Shown here: positions 33,422-45,243 of the stretch, piece by piece
Layout: each line of letters starts with the position of its first letter
Position numbering within the stretch: position 1 is the stretch's first letter
Assembly (NCBI GenBank): GCA_029449245.1
Contig: JANATF010000008.1
Coordinates: 620,001-684,000, forward strand
Source of the DNA: Mortierella alpina
Lineage: Eukaryota; Mortierellomycota; Mortierellomycetes; Mortierellales; Mortierellaceae
DNA length: 64,000 nucleotides
Reading direction: 5' to 3'
Position numbers and translations under genes: made by a program
Notes under the pieces: model-generated
What the model saw: the letters and a program-made list of their open reading frames with translations, nothing else
Databases searched by the model: none
Told to the model about the DNA's origin: nothing

Positions 33422-35371
33422 ATGGACATTCTCTCCAAATTGCCAGTTGAACTTGCACATCAAATTCTCTACTGCCTCGACATCAAGGACCTTGTCGCAT
33501 GCCAATGTGTAAAAATGACTTTTGCTTTGCCTAATGCTGACCTTGGACTCACCTAATTGCACTCTCAACTCGTGCTAACTCGCGCCTTCTCAACTGTCGT
33601 CTGTTCTCGCGACAATGATAGGTGTCCCGCCCATGGTACTGGATCACTGTTGACCAGTCCGTCTGGAAGAGAGCTTTCCTGGAGCGTGAACGACCCTTTG
33701 CCATCCCCCCCGCCAACTACAGTCCGCCATCGTCATATTCCTTCTATGGAGGAGCTGCTGAAATGAACACAGGGTTATCATCGCCGTCGTCGCTGTCGCT
33801 GGAAACAACCATTGCGCTTTTGGACTTGGATGGTGAGCCTGACCCAGCCGAAGAAGCGACTGAGCCGACAATACCACCCGAGAGGGACTGGAAGCAGGAG
33901 TGCCGAGCCAGAGTTATCTCGGACCGTAACTGGGCTAAGGGCCACATCCAGTCGTTGTTCACGCTCAGGGTACATCGAGGGGCGATCGTGAGGTTGAGAA
34001 TCAAAGGCGACAAGCTGCTCAGCGCCGATATATTTGGACAGGTAGCGGTCTGGAATACGGGAACCTGGAACTGCGAGAAGGTGATTGATGCAGCTGTTGG
34101 ACCCATTCAGCTGCTGGACTTTAGCGCGGCGGCCATGGTGGCAACGGTCGTCTCTAAGTCTGGGTAAGTAGCCGCGAACACGGACACGGTGACTCAAGAC
34201 AGCATGAAAAAAAATGCGCCCAATCCTGCGCGCCTCACGGGACCGGCTTTTTTTTCCGCAGTGGAGGGCAAGAACGACAGCTTGTTGGGAAACAGCGCCC
34301 TCATACTTGCACCATATGTCATCCTGCCACGAAAGAGTTGAAACTGAAATTGCGGCATCTCTACGATACGCTTGGCGTTTCTCCTTCATAGGGTGTGCAG
34401 AATCTGGGATCTCAATGCAAAAGCTATGATGCACAGTTCCTTTGCGTTTGATGTCGCTTGTATGACCATGGACGACAGACATTTGGTTCTGGGGAAGCGA
34501 GACGGACAGATCGAGCTCGTCGACTTTATATCGGGACTACTCATCCGCTCTACAGACCCCATGTCGACAGAAACTGTGAGTTTTTGGACTGCGTAGCAGG
34601 TTACCTTTTATTTCATTCGTGCATGTGTGCAAGTCTTGATATTAACCTACTCCACTCTGATACTTGCCATTCCAGCTGCAGGAAATATACATTCAAAATG
34701 ATACTTTAGTCGTTGCGACGGGACATTTCATACGCATCTTATCGATTGAAACACTGGACGTCCTTCTAGCCTGTCCTCTGCCCATCCCAAGCACCACCCA
34801 TACCTTTTGCAGTGTTTTCCACATCCGATCTTTAATCCTTCTGACGGAAGAGCACATCCTTCATATCCAATGGGAGCCACTTTACAAGTCACCCAACAAA
34901 CTGTTTCCTATCGATACCCGCCTGGAGCTGCCGCCAGATCTGTCAAAGGCACCGTTCATTCACAGGACAAGAATCCCGCCTATCGCCACAATCACGTCCA
35001 TCGCCATCGGCGGCAACCATCCACATGTTTTGACCACGAACGCGGATCGCCCGTCACTGAATGAAACCATTCGAGTGTGCCCCACGACCCTTGCCCAACC
35101 CTTACCCATCCCAGCAGAAGGAGAAGATGCTATCGCGAACGGTAGGGGTCGAGATATACCTGCAGTCACAGAAACTGCCAGTGATGTTTCTGGAGCAGTG
35201 GCTACGGGCGATGTGGGCATTGTTCTGACGAGCCTAGATGAGAGTATCGCGACATATCTCGATACTTGTGGATTGAAGCCTTCGTTCATGGACGTGGAAG
35301 AAGATATAGTCATTGTCGGCACGAGTAAAGGCGACATTGTGGTTCTGGGCATGATGGCGGTCGAGTCCTGA
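33422..35371 (+). CDS. F-box protein with WD-repeat-like beta-propeller
   Basis: 502 aa from exons 33422-33508, 33622-34163, 34392-34575 and 34676-35371. Residues 1-50 are an F-box: MDILSKLPVELAHQILYCLD, then DLVACQCVSRPWYWITVD and SVWKRAF. This should bind Skp1 in an SCF ubiquitin ligase. After a Ser/Pro spacer come WD-like blades: HRGAIVRLRIKGDKLLSADI with VAVWNTGTWNC, then VCRIWDLNAKAMM, then MDDRHLVLGKRDGQIELVDF and later weaker ones. The propeller is degenerate towards the end, where an Ala/Glu-rich loop is inserted. Substrate unknown. Its stop is 68 bp from that of the convergent HhH gene. Confidence 0.85.
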
Positions 35372-35439
35372 GTAATAAACGGCAGCAGCACAGAAACCCA
35401 CCTAGCGTTTGAGTTTATTCCTGAAAGTGTAGTGTGATA
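35372..35439. terminator. 68-bp gap between convergent stops
   Basis: AATAAA at about 35375 serves the F-box gene. TTTATT at about 35415 fits the leftward HhH gene. The transcripts very probably overlap. Confidence 0.55.
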
Positions 35440-36484
35440 CTAAGTGCGACGCCTTAAGTTTCTAGTTGTCGCTGTCGAGGGAGCTGGTAGGGTGTTGGGT
35501 TTCGCCTTCTTGACCGATGCACCTGTCGCTGTGACAGATTCGTTGGAGGGTGGTACGTCTTCTGTCTTCCTCTTGTGATTGCTGGTGCTACTAACTTTGC
35601 TGTCGTTCTGGGTCGTGTCACTCTCCTTGGACCCTTGCACCTGTCTTTGGATACCATACTTGGCAACCATATAGTCCGTCCACAATGCCTTCTCCACCAA
35701 ATGCGGCGAGTTGACGATCGTCGACCCGCGAGCTGTGAGCCCGGCAGCCTTTTCGATAACCCTGGTGGCGAATTTGATGTAATAAGGGATAGTGTACGCG
35801 ATTGTGCCCAATCCAGGGACGGAATCCATGGTTTCGTCCGCCATGAAGGGCACCTCCTTGGGCGCACCTGCGCACAGTATGGCTGTGAAGAATGGCATCG
35901 AAAGGAAGGAAAGACACGTTAACATTCATAAGATTCAGTAGGTTTGTAAAGATATATGACGATGCACATTCATTTTTACCAGAGGCAGTGGCAGGGCCGA
36001 CGCCCTTCAGTTCAGCCATCTTTGTGATGGCTGCTTTGAGGTCCTTGGAGGGCAGGAGCTTGAAGGCTTCTTGGCTAATACGCTTCACATCCGCATCCGC
36101 ATTGGAGGCTGCCAGTTTTGCTAGACTAGGACGGAACTTGCCGCGCTAGGCAACGTTAGAAGTGTGCAAGTAGGGAGAAAGAAAAAAAAAAGTGTTAGAT
36201 TCCTCAAACGTCATTGCTTCTTGCAAGTGTGATCCAGGAAAGAAGAGTTATGATGAGTGGATTGCTGATACCTTGAGTTTCCATGACATGAGTTGGCAGA
36301 GCTCGTCGGAATCGATGTGCATTGGCTTTCGAGATTGAAGGAGGTTTGGCAATGTGTCCTGGTACCAATGATCGAGGGCGAGGAGGGAGTCGTCCTTTTT
36401 GTGGGAGACATGGTGTGCCAGTGCCTCGGGATATTGAGCCAGCACGGTCTCCCAGACTGTGGGCTCGTCTGAATCGAATAGCAT
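35440..36484 (-). CDS. HhH-motif protein, DNA-glycosylase-like fold
   Basis: 273 aa from exons 36484-36272, 36145-35980 and 35882-35440. After an amino part with LDHWYQDTLPNLLQSRKP and LCQLMSWKLKRGKFRPSL comes a helix-hairpin-helix motif, AELKGVGPATASAIL, then APKEVPFMADETMDSVPG. The order 'WYxxxLP, WKLxRGKxRP, LKGVGPATAS, PFMxDE' is one I associate with a conserved fungal family of unknown role. The HhH and following helices recall HhH-GPD DNA glycosylases, but I do not see the catalytic Lys/Asp arrangement clearly. The tail is Lys/Arg-rich and ends in RNLRRRT, possibly nuclear. Confidence 0.75.
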
Positions 36485-39313
36485 ATTTTTCTCTCGAGTG
36501 AATGGTGGTGATGAACAACAAAAGGGCGAGTGAAGGGAAGGACGCGTTCAAGTGAATGTGTTATGGTTTTGTTTGATATTCCTCAAACACGTCGATGGCT
36601 GAAGTATACAGTAAAAAAAAACGATTATTGTGCTTAGGGGAGCGGAAGACCCTGCGTTGGTGCGAACAAACACCACCTCCATGTCGACCATGCTGATACA
36701 ACTATAAGGCAATAAGGGCCATGGTATGTCTTACTCATGAGCTTTGCGTTGTTGCGCGCGTGGCACTGAAACCGAGAGAGGCGGGTCGTCAGGGTTTGCG
36801 GCCAGCCTTGTTGTCGAAGGTTTACCTCAAGGGCTTGTGAGCAAAAACGCCGAAAGGGACCACTCACCCACTAGTCTGGTTTTTTTTTGGTTCCTCCAGC
36901 TCGCCAGCTGCCTGCTTCCCATCTCAACCATTGCCAGAGTTGCAATAATCATCATATTGGAAGGGTGCAATACAAGTTGCACCGTACAGCTCACAGGGAA
37001 AAGGAGATGAGGAAAAAAAACAAGTACGGGTCCCATGGGGGGGAATGCAGGGCGCCAGAGCACGCTTTGTCGTGCCAACAAAGGGTACTCAAAAAAATCT
37101 CTTTGTGTCTCGCCCGCTGCTACTCACTCTTTCTTTTCTACCTACCTCACCCATCCCTCTCCACCTTCGTCGGTTTCCATCCCCTCCTCATACCCTCACC
37201 TACCCTCCGCATCTGTCTACTACAGCATATTTGCGCACTCCACCCAAACACACATTCAGCACTCTTCATTCTCTCCATCCTGCATTCCCAACAGGCTGGA
37301 AAGCCAAGCAAGAAAAGTATGGCTCAAAAAGCATAAACTCATTGCCAAACCAACCCACACATACACACACATACACACACAATACACACACACAAGCTCA
37401 CTTGCAACTCTCACCCTCGCTGTCTTGCGCAGACATCCCCTTTCCATGGCTCTATACTCTTTCTTTATGCTTTTCTTTTTTCTGGTGTGTCAGCACCCAC
37501 TCACGGGCATGATAGACGTAACAGGGCAGTGAAGGACAGTGCGCTGTTCTCGGCCCCGTCGTCCATTATATGTTTTTCCCATCTCCCTCTGATATCATCG
37601 TTTACAGTACAGTAGCTGGTATGAAGTCGGAGTCCGTTGTGCGGTTTTTTTTTTCTTCTTATTTTTCATATGCGATAAAGTGGTAGTGTGTGCATATGAC
37701 AAGGGAGAGGAGCACAAAGTGAGCGGGACGAATTTTTTTCTTTTCATTTCACTCTAATGAAGTGCAACGGACAAAAATCAACGCACACGCGCACGCACTT
37801 GCAACTCATAATCATCACACATACACACCCATTCACACACACACACACTCACACGCACTCACTCACGCACGCACGCACGCACGCCCACATATGCACAAAG
37901 CAGACTGACTGACCCGAGGCCAAAGGGTCGCAGTAGTGTTGTGTGAGCCAAGGGAGAGAGTAAAGGAAAAAAGAGACAGAGAGAGAACGTGTGTATGAGA
38001 GGGAGAGCTGTGTGTGAGGGAAAGAGTGTGTGAGAGTGAGAGTGAGAGACAGAGGGAACTATAGCACTCAAGGACAATAGACTCGCTGCCATTCCAACTG
38101 CAACCATCCTGCTGATGCTCGCCATTGTGGATTGGGTCCGATCCCCACTCGTGTTCTTGATCCAAAAGACCGCCCTTTGCCCTTTGTGGGTCCGCTATTT
38201 ATTTTTCTGTTCTCGTCTTTTCATTGTCGTGATACGGACACACACTTTTCTCTCTCTCCCTCTCGCTCTCGCTCACTCTCTCTCTTCATCCTTTTCTCTC
38301 CCTCTCTCTCGTTTCTATTGATCGAGCCACTCACTCCCTCCACGTCCCATTCGCACTCGTCGACACCCATTTGCACCCCATACACAGACACATACACAAC
38401 ACTTTTATTCTTCTCTTGTTCTTTCTCACTCTTTCTCACTCTCTCACTCTCTCCTCTATCGCTTCTCTTCTCATATAATATACGCACATTACACATACTC
38501 CCATTACAAACTAACACACACGCACGCACACACCTTCTCTACAACTACAACAGCCCCATTGCGAGAACCCCGTGTCAAACCTGTCCTTGAGAGTAATGTG
38601 AATGACCTGCATCCCTGGGAGCCAGCTCACTTTCCTCTTTGTCTTCTCTGCCTTTTTTTTTTTTTTTTTTTTTTTTTGGTGCGTTCCCTCCGGTGCTCAT
38701 CCTCCTCCCCTCCTCTCCCTTTGGCCCTTCTCTCGCCGTGTCTTTTCGTTCTCCCTTCGCCGTTATCCCCACCTGGAAGCCATCGCTTTGTGCAGATAGC
38801 AATACCGCTTGCGAGCCAGCTGCACGCAGATTGGCCAATCTCAATGCTCATCAAATTCGTTTTATTTGCTGCCTCCTCTTGCTGTCCCCCGTTCACCCGT
38901 TCACCCATCCTCTCTCTTTCTCTCTCATTCACTTTCGTTCTCCCTTTTTTTTTCTCTCTCTTTTTTATTCTCATACACACTCTCTCTGCCTACAGTTGCC
39001 CAAAGAAGACAAAAAAAAGAAACGAATGGAACCGAATGCAGCTTGTCTGACCATCTCTTGCCTCTCTGTCCCCTTTTCACCCTCACATTCTCCAGTCAAG
39101 AACGTGAACATCCCCTAGCATCCGCAAGGCTCCTTTGGCCTGTTCTTATTACACCCTTCGAAAAAGCATCCGTCTTAGGCTAGTCTCAGGAAATCTCTCG
39201 CCCACACCGCCCTCGATTCAGGACCGAGATTCACTCGACAGCAGACTCGCACTCTCTCAATCGTACAACAAACAGAACAAGGCGCGTCTGAACCATTTTG
39301 CTTGCCCGACAGA
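36485..39313. promoter_or_regulatory. 2.8-kb intergenic region full of simple sequence
   Basis: Lies between divergent starts of the HhH gene and the REC-PDE gene. CA/ACAC microsatellites occur at about 37350-37397 and 37786-37885, CT-rich tracts at 38248-38318 and 38410-38465, and a 25-base T run at 38653-38677. Numerous overlapping frames arise from these repeats and none is protein-like. It is the longest gene-free stretch after the repeat array and probably holds a long leader and regulatory region for the phosphodiesterase. A non-coding transcript cannot be excluded. Confidence 0.5.
38653..38677 (+). repeat. 25-base T run
   Basis: Uninterrupted run of T upstream of the REC-PDE gene. Confidence 0.9.
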
Positions 39314-42300
39314 ATGGATCCAACAGAGTACCTGGTCCTAATCGTTGACCCGTCGTGCCTCGATACCCGCCATCCCCTTCCCTCACCGGCAAAAGCAGTA
39401 GCTGCCTTGGACTCTTCCAGCACCACATCCACCCACTCCCTGTCGTCCTCCACCTCCAACTCGACCTCGGCCTCGACCTTGACGTCCTCGACCATTGTCT
39501 CGCAAAACTCCTCCAACTCCTCCACACATCTCTCTCCGCCCAGGAAAAATGGTCGGATTTCGCGCGCCAAATCAAAATCTACTTCCGCCTCATCCTCGCG
39601 TTCTCGCTCAGCGTCCCGCTCCAGCGATGGATCAAGTCATTTGTCTTCAATACTGCGGCTTGCTGGATTGAAAGGTAACAGCACTCCTTCTTCCTTCTGT
39701 AACGTTACCGGGGTTGTTTTATATATCACACAATCTGCGGGCGCGCAAACCAACCGAGGCACACCGACGTGCAGTAATATGAAAAAAACGTGCAGGATCC
39801 TTCTTTTGTTTTATGTCTATTACCCTTATCGTGATGCTGTTTTGGCACTGCCGTACGCGTCCTTTGCCCCTTTCTTCAGTTCCTGGTGATGCTACCAAGC
39901 GGACTTGCTCTTTTTTTTATTTTTTGTACTTATACTCCGGCACTGCAGGTCATGGTGTGCCATTCGTTGAATGGGATTCAGTTGCGCACCCAGAGAGCAG
40001 CGAGACTGTTTGCTCTCGAGCTAAACGAGACACCGAGGACGGAGACAAGGGCTGGAGAAAGAGAAGGCACCTGGACAGTCAATATTTTTTATCGCTCTCA
40101 ACAGCTCGACCCTTTTTTTTTATCCATCATCCTCACTTGTGTCCTGAGACTCTTTACACCTCCTTTTTTTCGTTCTCCATGGGCCTGCTTGGCTATATTG
40201 AGCGAGCCTTCTATGAGCCTACCTCGCACAGAACGGATGACGGGCCTGAGGAGCCTCGAGAAATAAGAAAAGAGCGGGCGTACGGCTTGGAGCCGACCAC
40301 GCGCTTTCGCGTGTCGTGGTGATAGATGAGAAAGCGCTGGCCTAGCGTGTGGCTCCTTCTCTCGATATGGACAGTATAGGAGTTCTTTTTTATTGGTAAT
40401 GGGCGATATCACGGACCTGAGTTTGTCCCTAGTACCTCCCTCGTCTTTACCTACCCCTATCTTTCCCAACCTTCTGTTCATTCTACACCGCACTGCAGAC
40501 TGGCGCTATGAACTCTTTACTTTGTGCCTGCATCCATACACGGTGTGGTTTTTTTTTTATTATTTGTCTACTGTTTTCTCGCCTCCCAATCTTTTGTACA
40601 CATTCGAATACGCAGCCGGGCGCTTGGACAGCATTTGTTGTTTGTATTTGTAACTCTGTACCAGTTGGTCGCGGGCTGACGGCAAAACGTGGCGTGGACA
40701 GAGGGAGAGGCGGGTCAAGCGCAGACAAGATGGATTATCGGATTATTGATTTAAAACATTTTAGCACAGCAGAAACGTGTTTTACATTCGCTTCATGGAA
40801 ACTCACACGCGTAACCTTTAATTGACCCCTTTCTCTTCGCCTGTCTGTGTGCACTCTTGGATCCTGACTCTCGTTCCCTCGCGTTTCACGCGATCTAGTC
40901 GTCACAGCAGCCACGTTCGAGGCTGCCCTGACCCTGCTAGAGCACCGCTCGCCTTCCGATGCCCGGCCTATGATGCTATTGGTCGACGTCGACACGGACC
41001 TCGAGCTGACTCCTGTCCACCCCAATGGCTCTTACCCAGGTCGTCATCACCGCCCAGCCACGTCCAAGAGCAGCCATGCACGCAGCGGAGGCCAGGCAGA
41101 GGGTCTGGACAGGAATGCATTGGGAACTGGACAGCGCCACTCGAGGGCGACCAGTGACAGCACCATGTCGAAAGGCGCTTCTAACAAAGGCCGCCGGACG
41201 ACGCACAACAGGGTTCCAGAATTGGGTTGTCATGATGGAGCACTGTGCGGGCAGGATTTCTTAGAGTCAGTCCTTCAGGGAATCGCGAAAGGCTCGCTAC
41301 ACCATGTCGTTCCTATCGGTAAGGTTATACACAGAGCGATTTAAACTTGAAATCGACCCACACGCGCTTGTCAGTATGAACACCACAAGATGTCTAACCA
41401 TTCAAATACTTAATTGCTCTCATAGCAATGAGTTCGGCTACATCGCAGGATAGACTTCTCGAGCTGTTCAACCTGGGCGTGGCCGATGTTTTGTTAAAGC
41501 CAGTCGAGGAGCAGGTCGCGAGAACATTGTTTTTGGTGAGTTGAGGCGAGGCGTTCTTTGTCATTTCGTGCGTCATACAAATAGCAAAGCCAAGTCCTTA
41601 ACACTGTATATCGTGTCTTTCCACTCCTTCTTGTTCCTGCTGCGGCAGAACGTACACCGATACAACAAGTACAGGACAGCAGTTACAATCCCTCGATATG
41701 CCTCCCAGAAGAATGCGCTGGCTCTCCCGAGCCATGCCAGACTCCGCAATGTGTTCCTGAAGGACCAGTGGTATGACCTAAACTTCTCTGCAAAGTCGCA
41801 GACTGAGGGTCTGCAACAGTTGACGCGGCTTGAATCAACGGTATATACCGCTAACGTAATGGATGTCTTTTTTTTTTCTCCCTCCCTCGTAGGTTGTCCG
41901 ATATCTTGATCCATCACTACTGCCCAACGCCAACGAGGATCTCTTTGAATGACTTTCCGTCCATGTCATCCTATGCTGCCAAGGAACGGGTTGACCAGCT
42001 CAAAGACAGACTGTTATCATGGGATTTCCATCCTCACGATCTTTGCCAGGATGATTTGATGCGGTGCGTAGTTATCGTGATGGAGGAGGTGATGAAGTTG
42101 GATGGACTTGGAGACCTGAATATCCCAGAGCGTAAGTGCACCGTCATCATTCTAAGCGACTCGTATTTCGTGATATCTTTTCCTTGGACATGCTTCAACT
42201 CTAACCCGATGCTCGTTGTGCAAAATAATAGACCTACTGCATCGATTCGTTATCGGGCTGCGCGACTCTTACCACCGTTCCAATCCCTATCACAACTTTG

Positions 42301-44746
42301 CTCATGCTGTCGATGTGCTGCAGGCAACCTTCTACTTTCTCTGCAGAATGGGCAAACTTCCGCAATCCGGATATGGCTTTCCGCCACTTCCTGAATCAAA
42401 TGGCGAAGTTAACGGCAATGACAACACGAGCAACAACTGTATCCTCACCCCAACAGAAGAATCCGACCAAAGCGAATCATTGGCGAATATACCCACTGAC
42501 GATCATTCCTCCACGCTGGCTGAAGAGGACGTCGTCCAGCCGCCAGTCCGCATACAGGATTTCTTGCGACCCGAGGACATCTTTGCCTTGGTTGTGGCCA
42601 GCATTGGCCATGATGTGGGACATCCAGGAGTCAACAACATGTTCTTGGTATGTGAATGTAGAAAACAAAACTATGAACAGTCGGGCTTGTCACTTTTGAC
42701 GAAAGGAATAGTGCGATCTAACCTCTTGCGACTTTGCTCGTATCCATGGCGACTAGGTCAATGCCCACACACCCTTGGCACAGGTTTACAACGACCGCTC
42801 TGTCCTTGAAAGTTTCCATTCAATGGCGTTGTTCCAAGTTATGAAAAAGCACGGATTCGAATGCTTCGACGTTGATTCTCAGAATCGCAAGTTCATGGGT
42901 ACGGCACCGTTTCTCTGAATATTCATCGACGCTGATTTCGATCTACACTAGGTAACTAACGCGATTCCTCTCAACGTTGTTCCCGCGCCTTGCACAAAAC
43001 ATAGAATTCAGAAAGATGGTTGTGAGCACGATTTTGGCTACAGATATGGGACTTCATTTCGACTATGTCGGCAAGATCAAGGAACAGACTGAGCGCCTCC
43101 AACTCCGCAATATGCCAGGCGGTAATGTGCCCAAGCCAAACCAGGCCAGCATAGATGAGCAGGAACGTTTGGTGCTTTGCGGAACGCTCATTAAGTGTGC
43201 AGACATCAGTAACGCTGTAAGTGCAATCACTGCTGCTCCTATTGGTCAGAGCTCTCATGCAACAATGAACTAACTTAAGAACGTCCTTGGATACAACCTA
43301 GTCGCGACCCTTCCACGTGGCTGAAAGGTGGTCGGCAGTTTTGTTGCAGGAAATGTGCAATCAAGCGGACATTGAGAAGGAGATGGCTGTATGTTCTGGG
43401 TCCCAGTCTGTGCCGGCAGGATCGACAAAGAGTTTGGCGAACGACCGTGGGATGCAGATTGATTCCCAACTGGGCTTCATCCACGGCTTTGCGATGCCCT
43501 TGTTCAGCAGTGTCAAGGAGATGATTCCAGGTTAGTGAATGTTATCCTACTGGAGAATGCATCGCGTTCTGTCAGCCGCTCTTGGGTGGTGCATGCGACT
43601 AACGCGTGGATTTGATGTCATGGCTCTGGTTTAGAAATGGAATACTGCGTCGATTTGTTGCAGATCAACCACAAAATTTGGCAGGACCGAAAGACGGAGT
43701 ATCTCAAGAATGGAGGCGCACACATGCCCTCACCTTTGAATTCGATTCGATCTGGCATCGACGAGGAAGACCGTTCTCAGAAGGAGGCTGCATCCACTCA
43801 GCCGAAACGGTTGGGAAATCACACGAGGATCAAGAGCCTTGCAGGCAAGGGCACTCAGCAGCAACAAGCAGGAAGGGACGGAAGCCGGCAAACTTCCAAG
43901 AAATCGCCGTCATTGAGTTCCATGGCGGTGGAAGGTGATGCCATCGCTGTGCCTCTCAAGCTTGTCACTGGCAACGTTCGACGGTCCCCCAATGGGAGCC
44001 ACGCTTCTGTGTCCAATGAACAAGCGGCAGCAAACTCTAGCTCTATCCCTCGGCCAAGGACCAGGACCAAGGCAATGACCTCTGAAGGAAATGTCATTCC
44101 CGAGTCGTATGGACAAGAGAGTCGTCAGCCCGGAGGACAGCAGCAGCACCAGCAACAGCGTGTAAATTCTTCGCAGCAAGGGAGTAATCGCCAGCGTCCT
44201 TCCAACGCTCGAGACTCAAATTCGCGGGTCCGAACTGTTACCTCTACCAGCTCTGCCCAGCCCTCATCCATACCCGCGGGCACTGGGGGATTGAAGTCTA
44301 CTCACTCCAACGACAAAACAGCAGCGAACCAGCATCAACGCGGATCATCGCAGGAGCAGTCATCCCAGTTGTCTCAAGCGGCACAGCCGAAACAGTCTTC
44401 GCGAGGCCAACGATCACCTGGACGCCGGACTCACCAAGCACAGCAGCTAGTCAAGCAGGAGAAGACCATCATGCTGTCTTACAATGGAGGCATTAGTGGG
44501 TCACCATTGGATCCCTCGGAACCCATCGTTTTGGGGTCACTTCTCCCTGTAACTCCTACGTTGACGACCGCAAGCATGGACCAGTCAGCGTCGTCTGAAG
44601 TATCGACCTCGATGCCATCTTCACCGTCCCAATCGAAATCATCGCCGTCAACACCTCCTCCTGTTGTCGGCCATACATCGCCCATCGTGTCAGAGAATGG
44701 ACCACCCGCCTGCACATCGCCCCAGTCTACCACTACGACACTCTAG
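39314..44746 (+). CDS. Receiver-like domain fused to 3',5'-cyclic nucleotide phosphodiesterase
   Basis: 1120 aa from ten exons: 39314-39674, 40899-41318, 41426-41535, 41649-41770, 41893-42131, 42232-42647, 42757-42898, 43005-43216, 43302-43530 and 43635-44746. The amino end reads as a response-regulator receiver split by low-complexity inserts: strand 1 EYLVLIVDPS (Asp12), VVTAATFEAALTLLE, strand 3 PMMLLVDVD (candidate phospho-acceptor Asp150), strand 4 HHVVPIAMSSA (Ser263/264), and GVADVLLKPV (Lys285). A class I PDE domain follows with YHNFAHAVDV (437-446), HDVGHPGVNN (544-553), DRSVLESFHS and CADISN, the metal-binding HD set. A Ser/Gln-rich tail of ~370 residues ends the protein. It should hydrolyse cAMP under possible phosphorelay control. 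The receiver reading depends on the 1224-bp intron 39675-40898; phase and domain order support it. Confidence 0.88.
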
Positions 44747-45243
44747 CTAAAGCTTTGCCATTGCTTGCTATCTTTGTCTTTTGTGGTTCCTGTTGTATCA
44801 TACAACTCTCTCTCTCTACCATTCCTTTTTGTCACTTTTCTTGACCTTCTCGCTGTGCCAGCGCTGCAAATTGGGCGATGGTGAAAGTCAGCGTTGGATG
44901 TCCTAATTTTTTTTTTTTTTTCATCGGCATTTCCTTTCTTTTTTCCTGTGTTTTTCTAATTTTTTGTTCTTTCATACCTTTGTGTTTTCCAGACGATCTG
45001 CCCCACAATTACCACTCCCCACAATTACCACTCACCCCGCTCTTCTCGAGACCATAGTTCACAACCTTCTCATAGTTCAGCGTTTCTCAAAATCGAAATG
45101 TTACAAGAAAACAAATAACTAAAACGAGCACTGGCAAAGTTTTTTTTGGTCTGGATGCTTTGGTGCTTTGATGCCTTTATGCCATTATGCTGTATTGTTT
45201 TTTGTGCTGGGGAGGAACTGTCACTATAGTGAGATGAATACAT
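44747..45243. other. Convergent intergenic region
   Basis: 3' flanks of the REC-PDE and bHLH genes, with T runs at about 44908-44921 and 45140-45147. No gene seen. Confidence 0.5.

Noticed and set aside
36634-36867. 77-codon minus-strand frame ahead of the HhH gene
   Set aside because: It lacks an ATG at its stated start and shows no conserved features. The plus strand is equally open.
39960-40080. Reading of an exon here as the first strand and helix of the receiver
   Set aside because: Neither frame joins exon 1 and the next exon in phase with a good donor. Direct joining of 39674 to 40899 gives a continuous receiver pattern.
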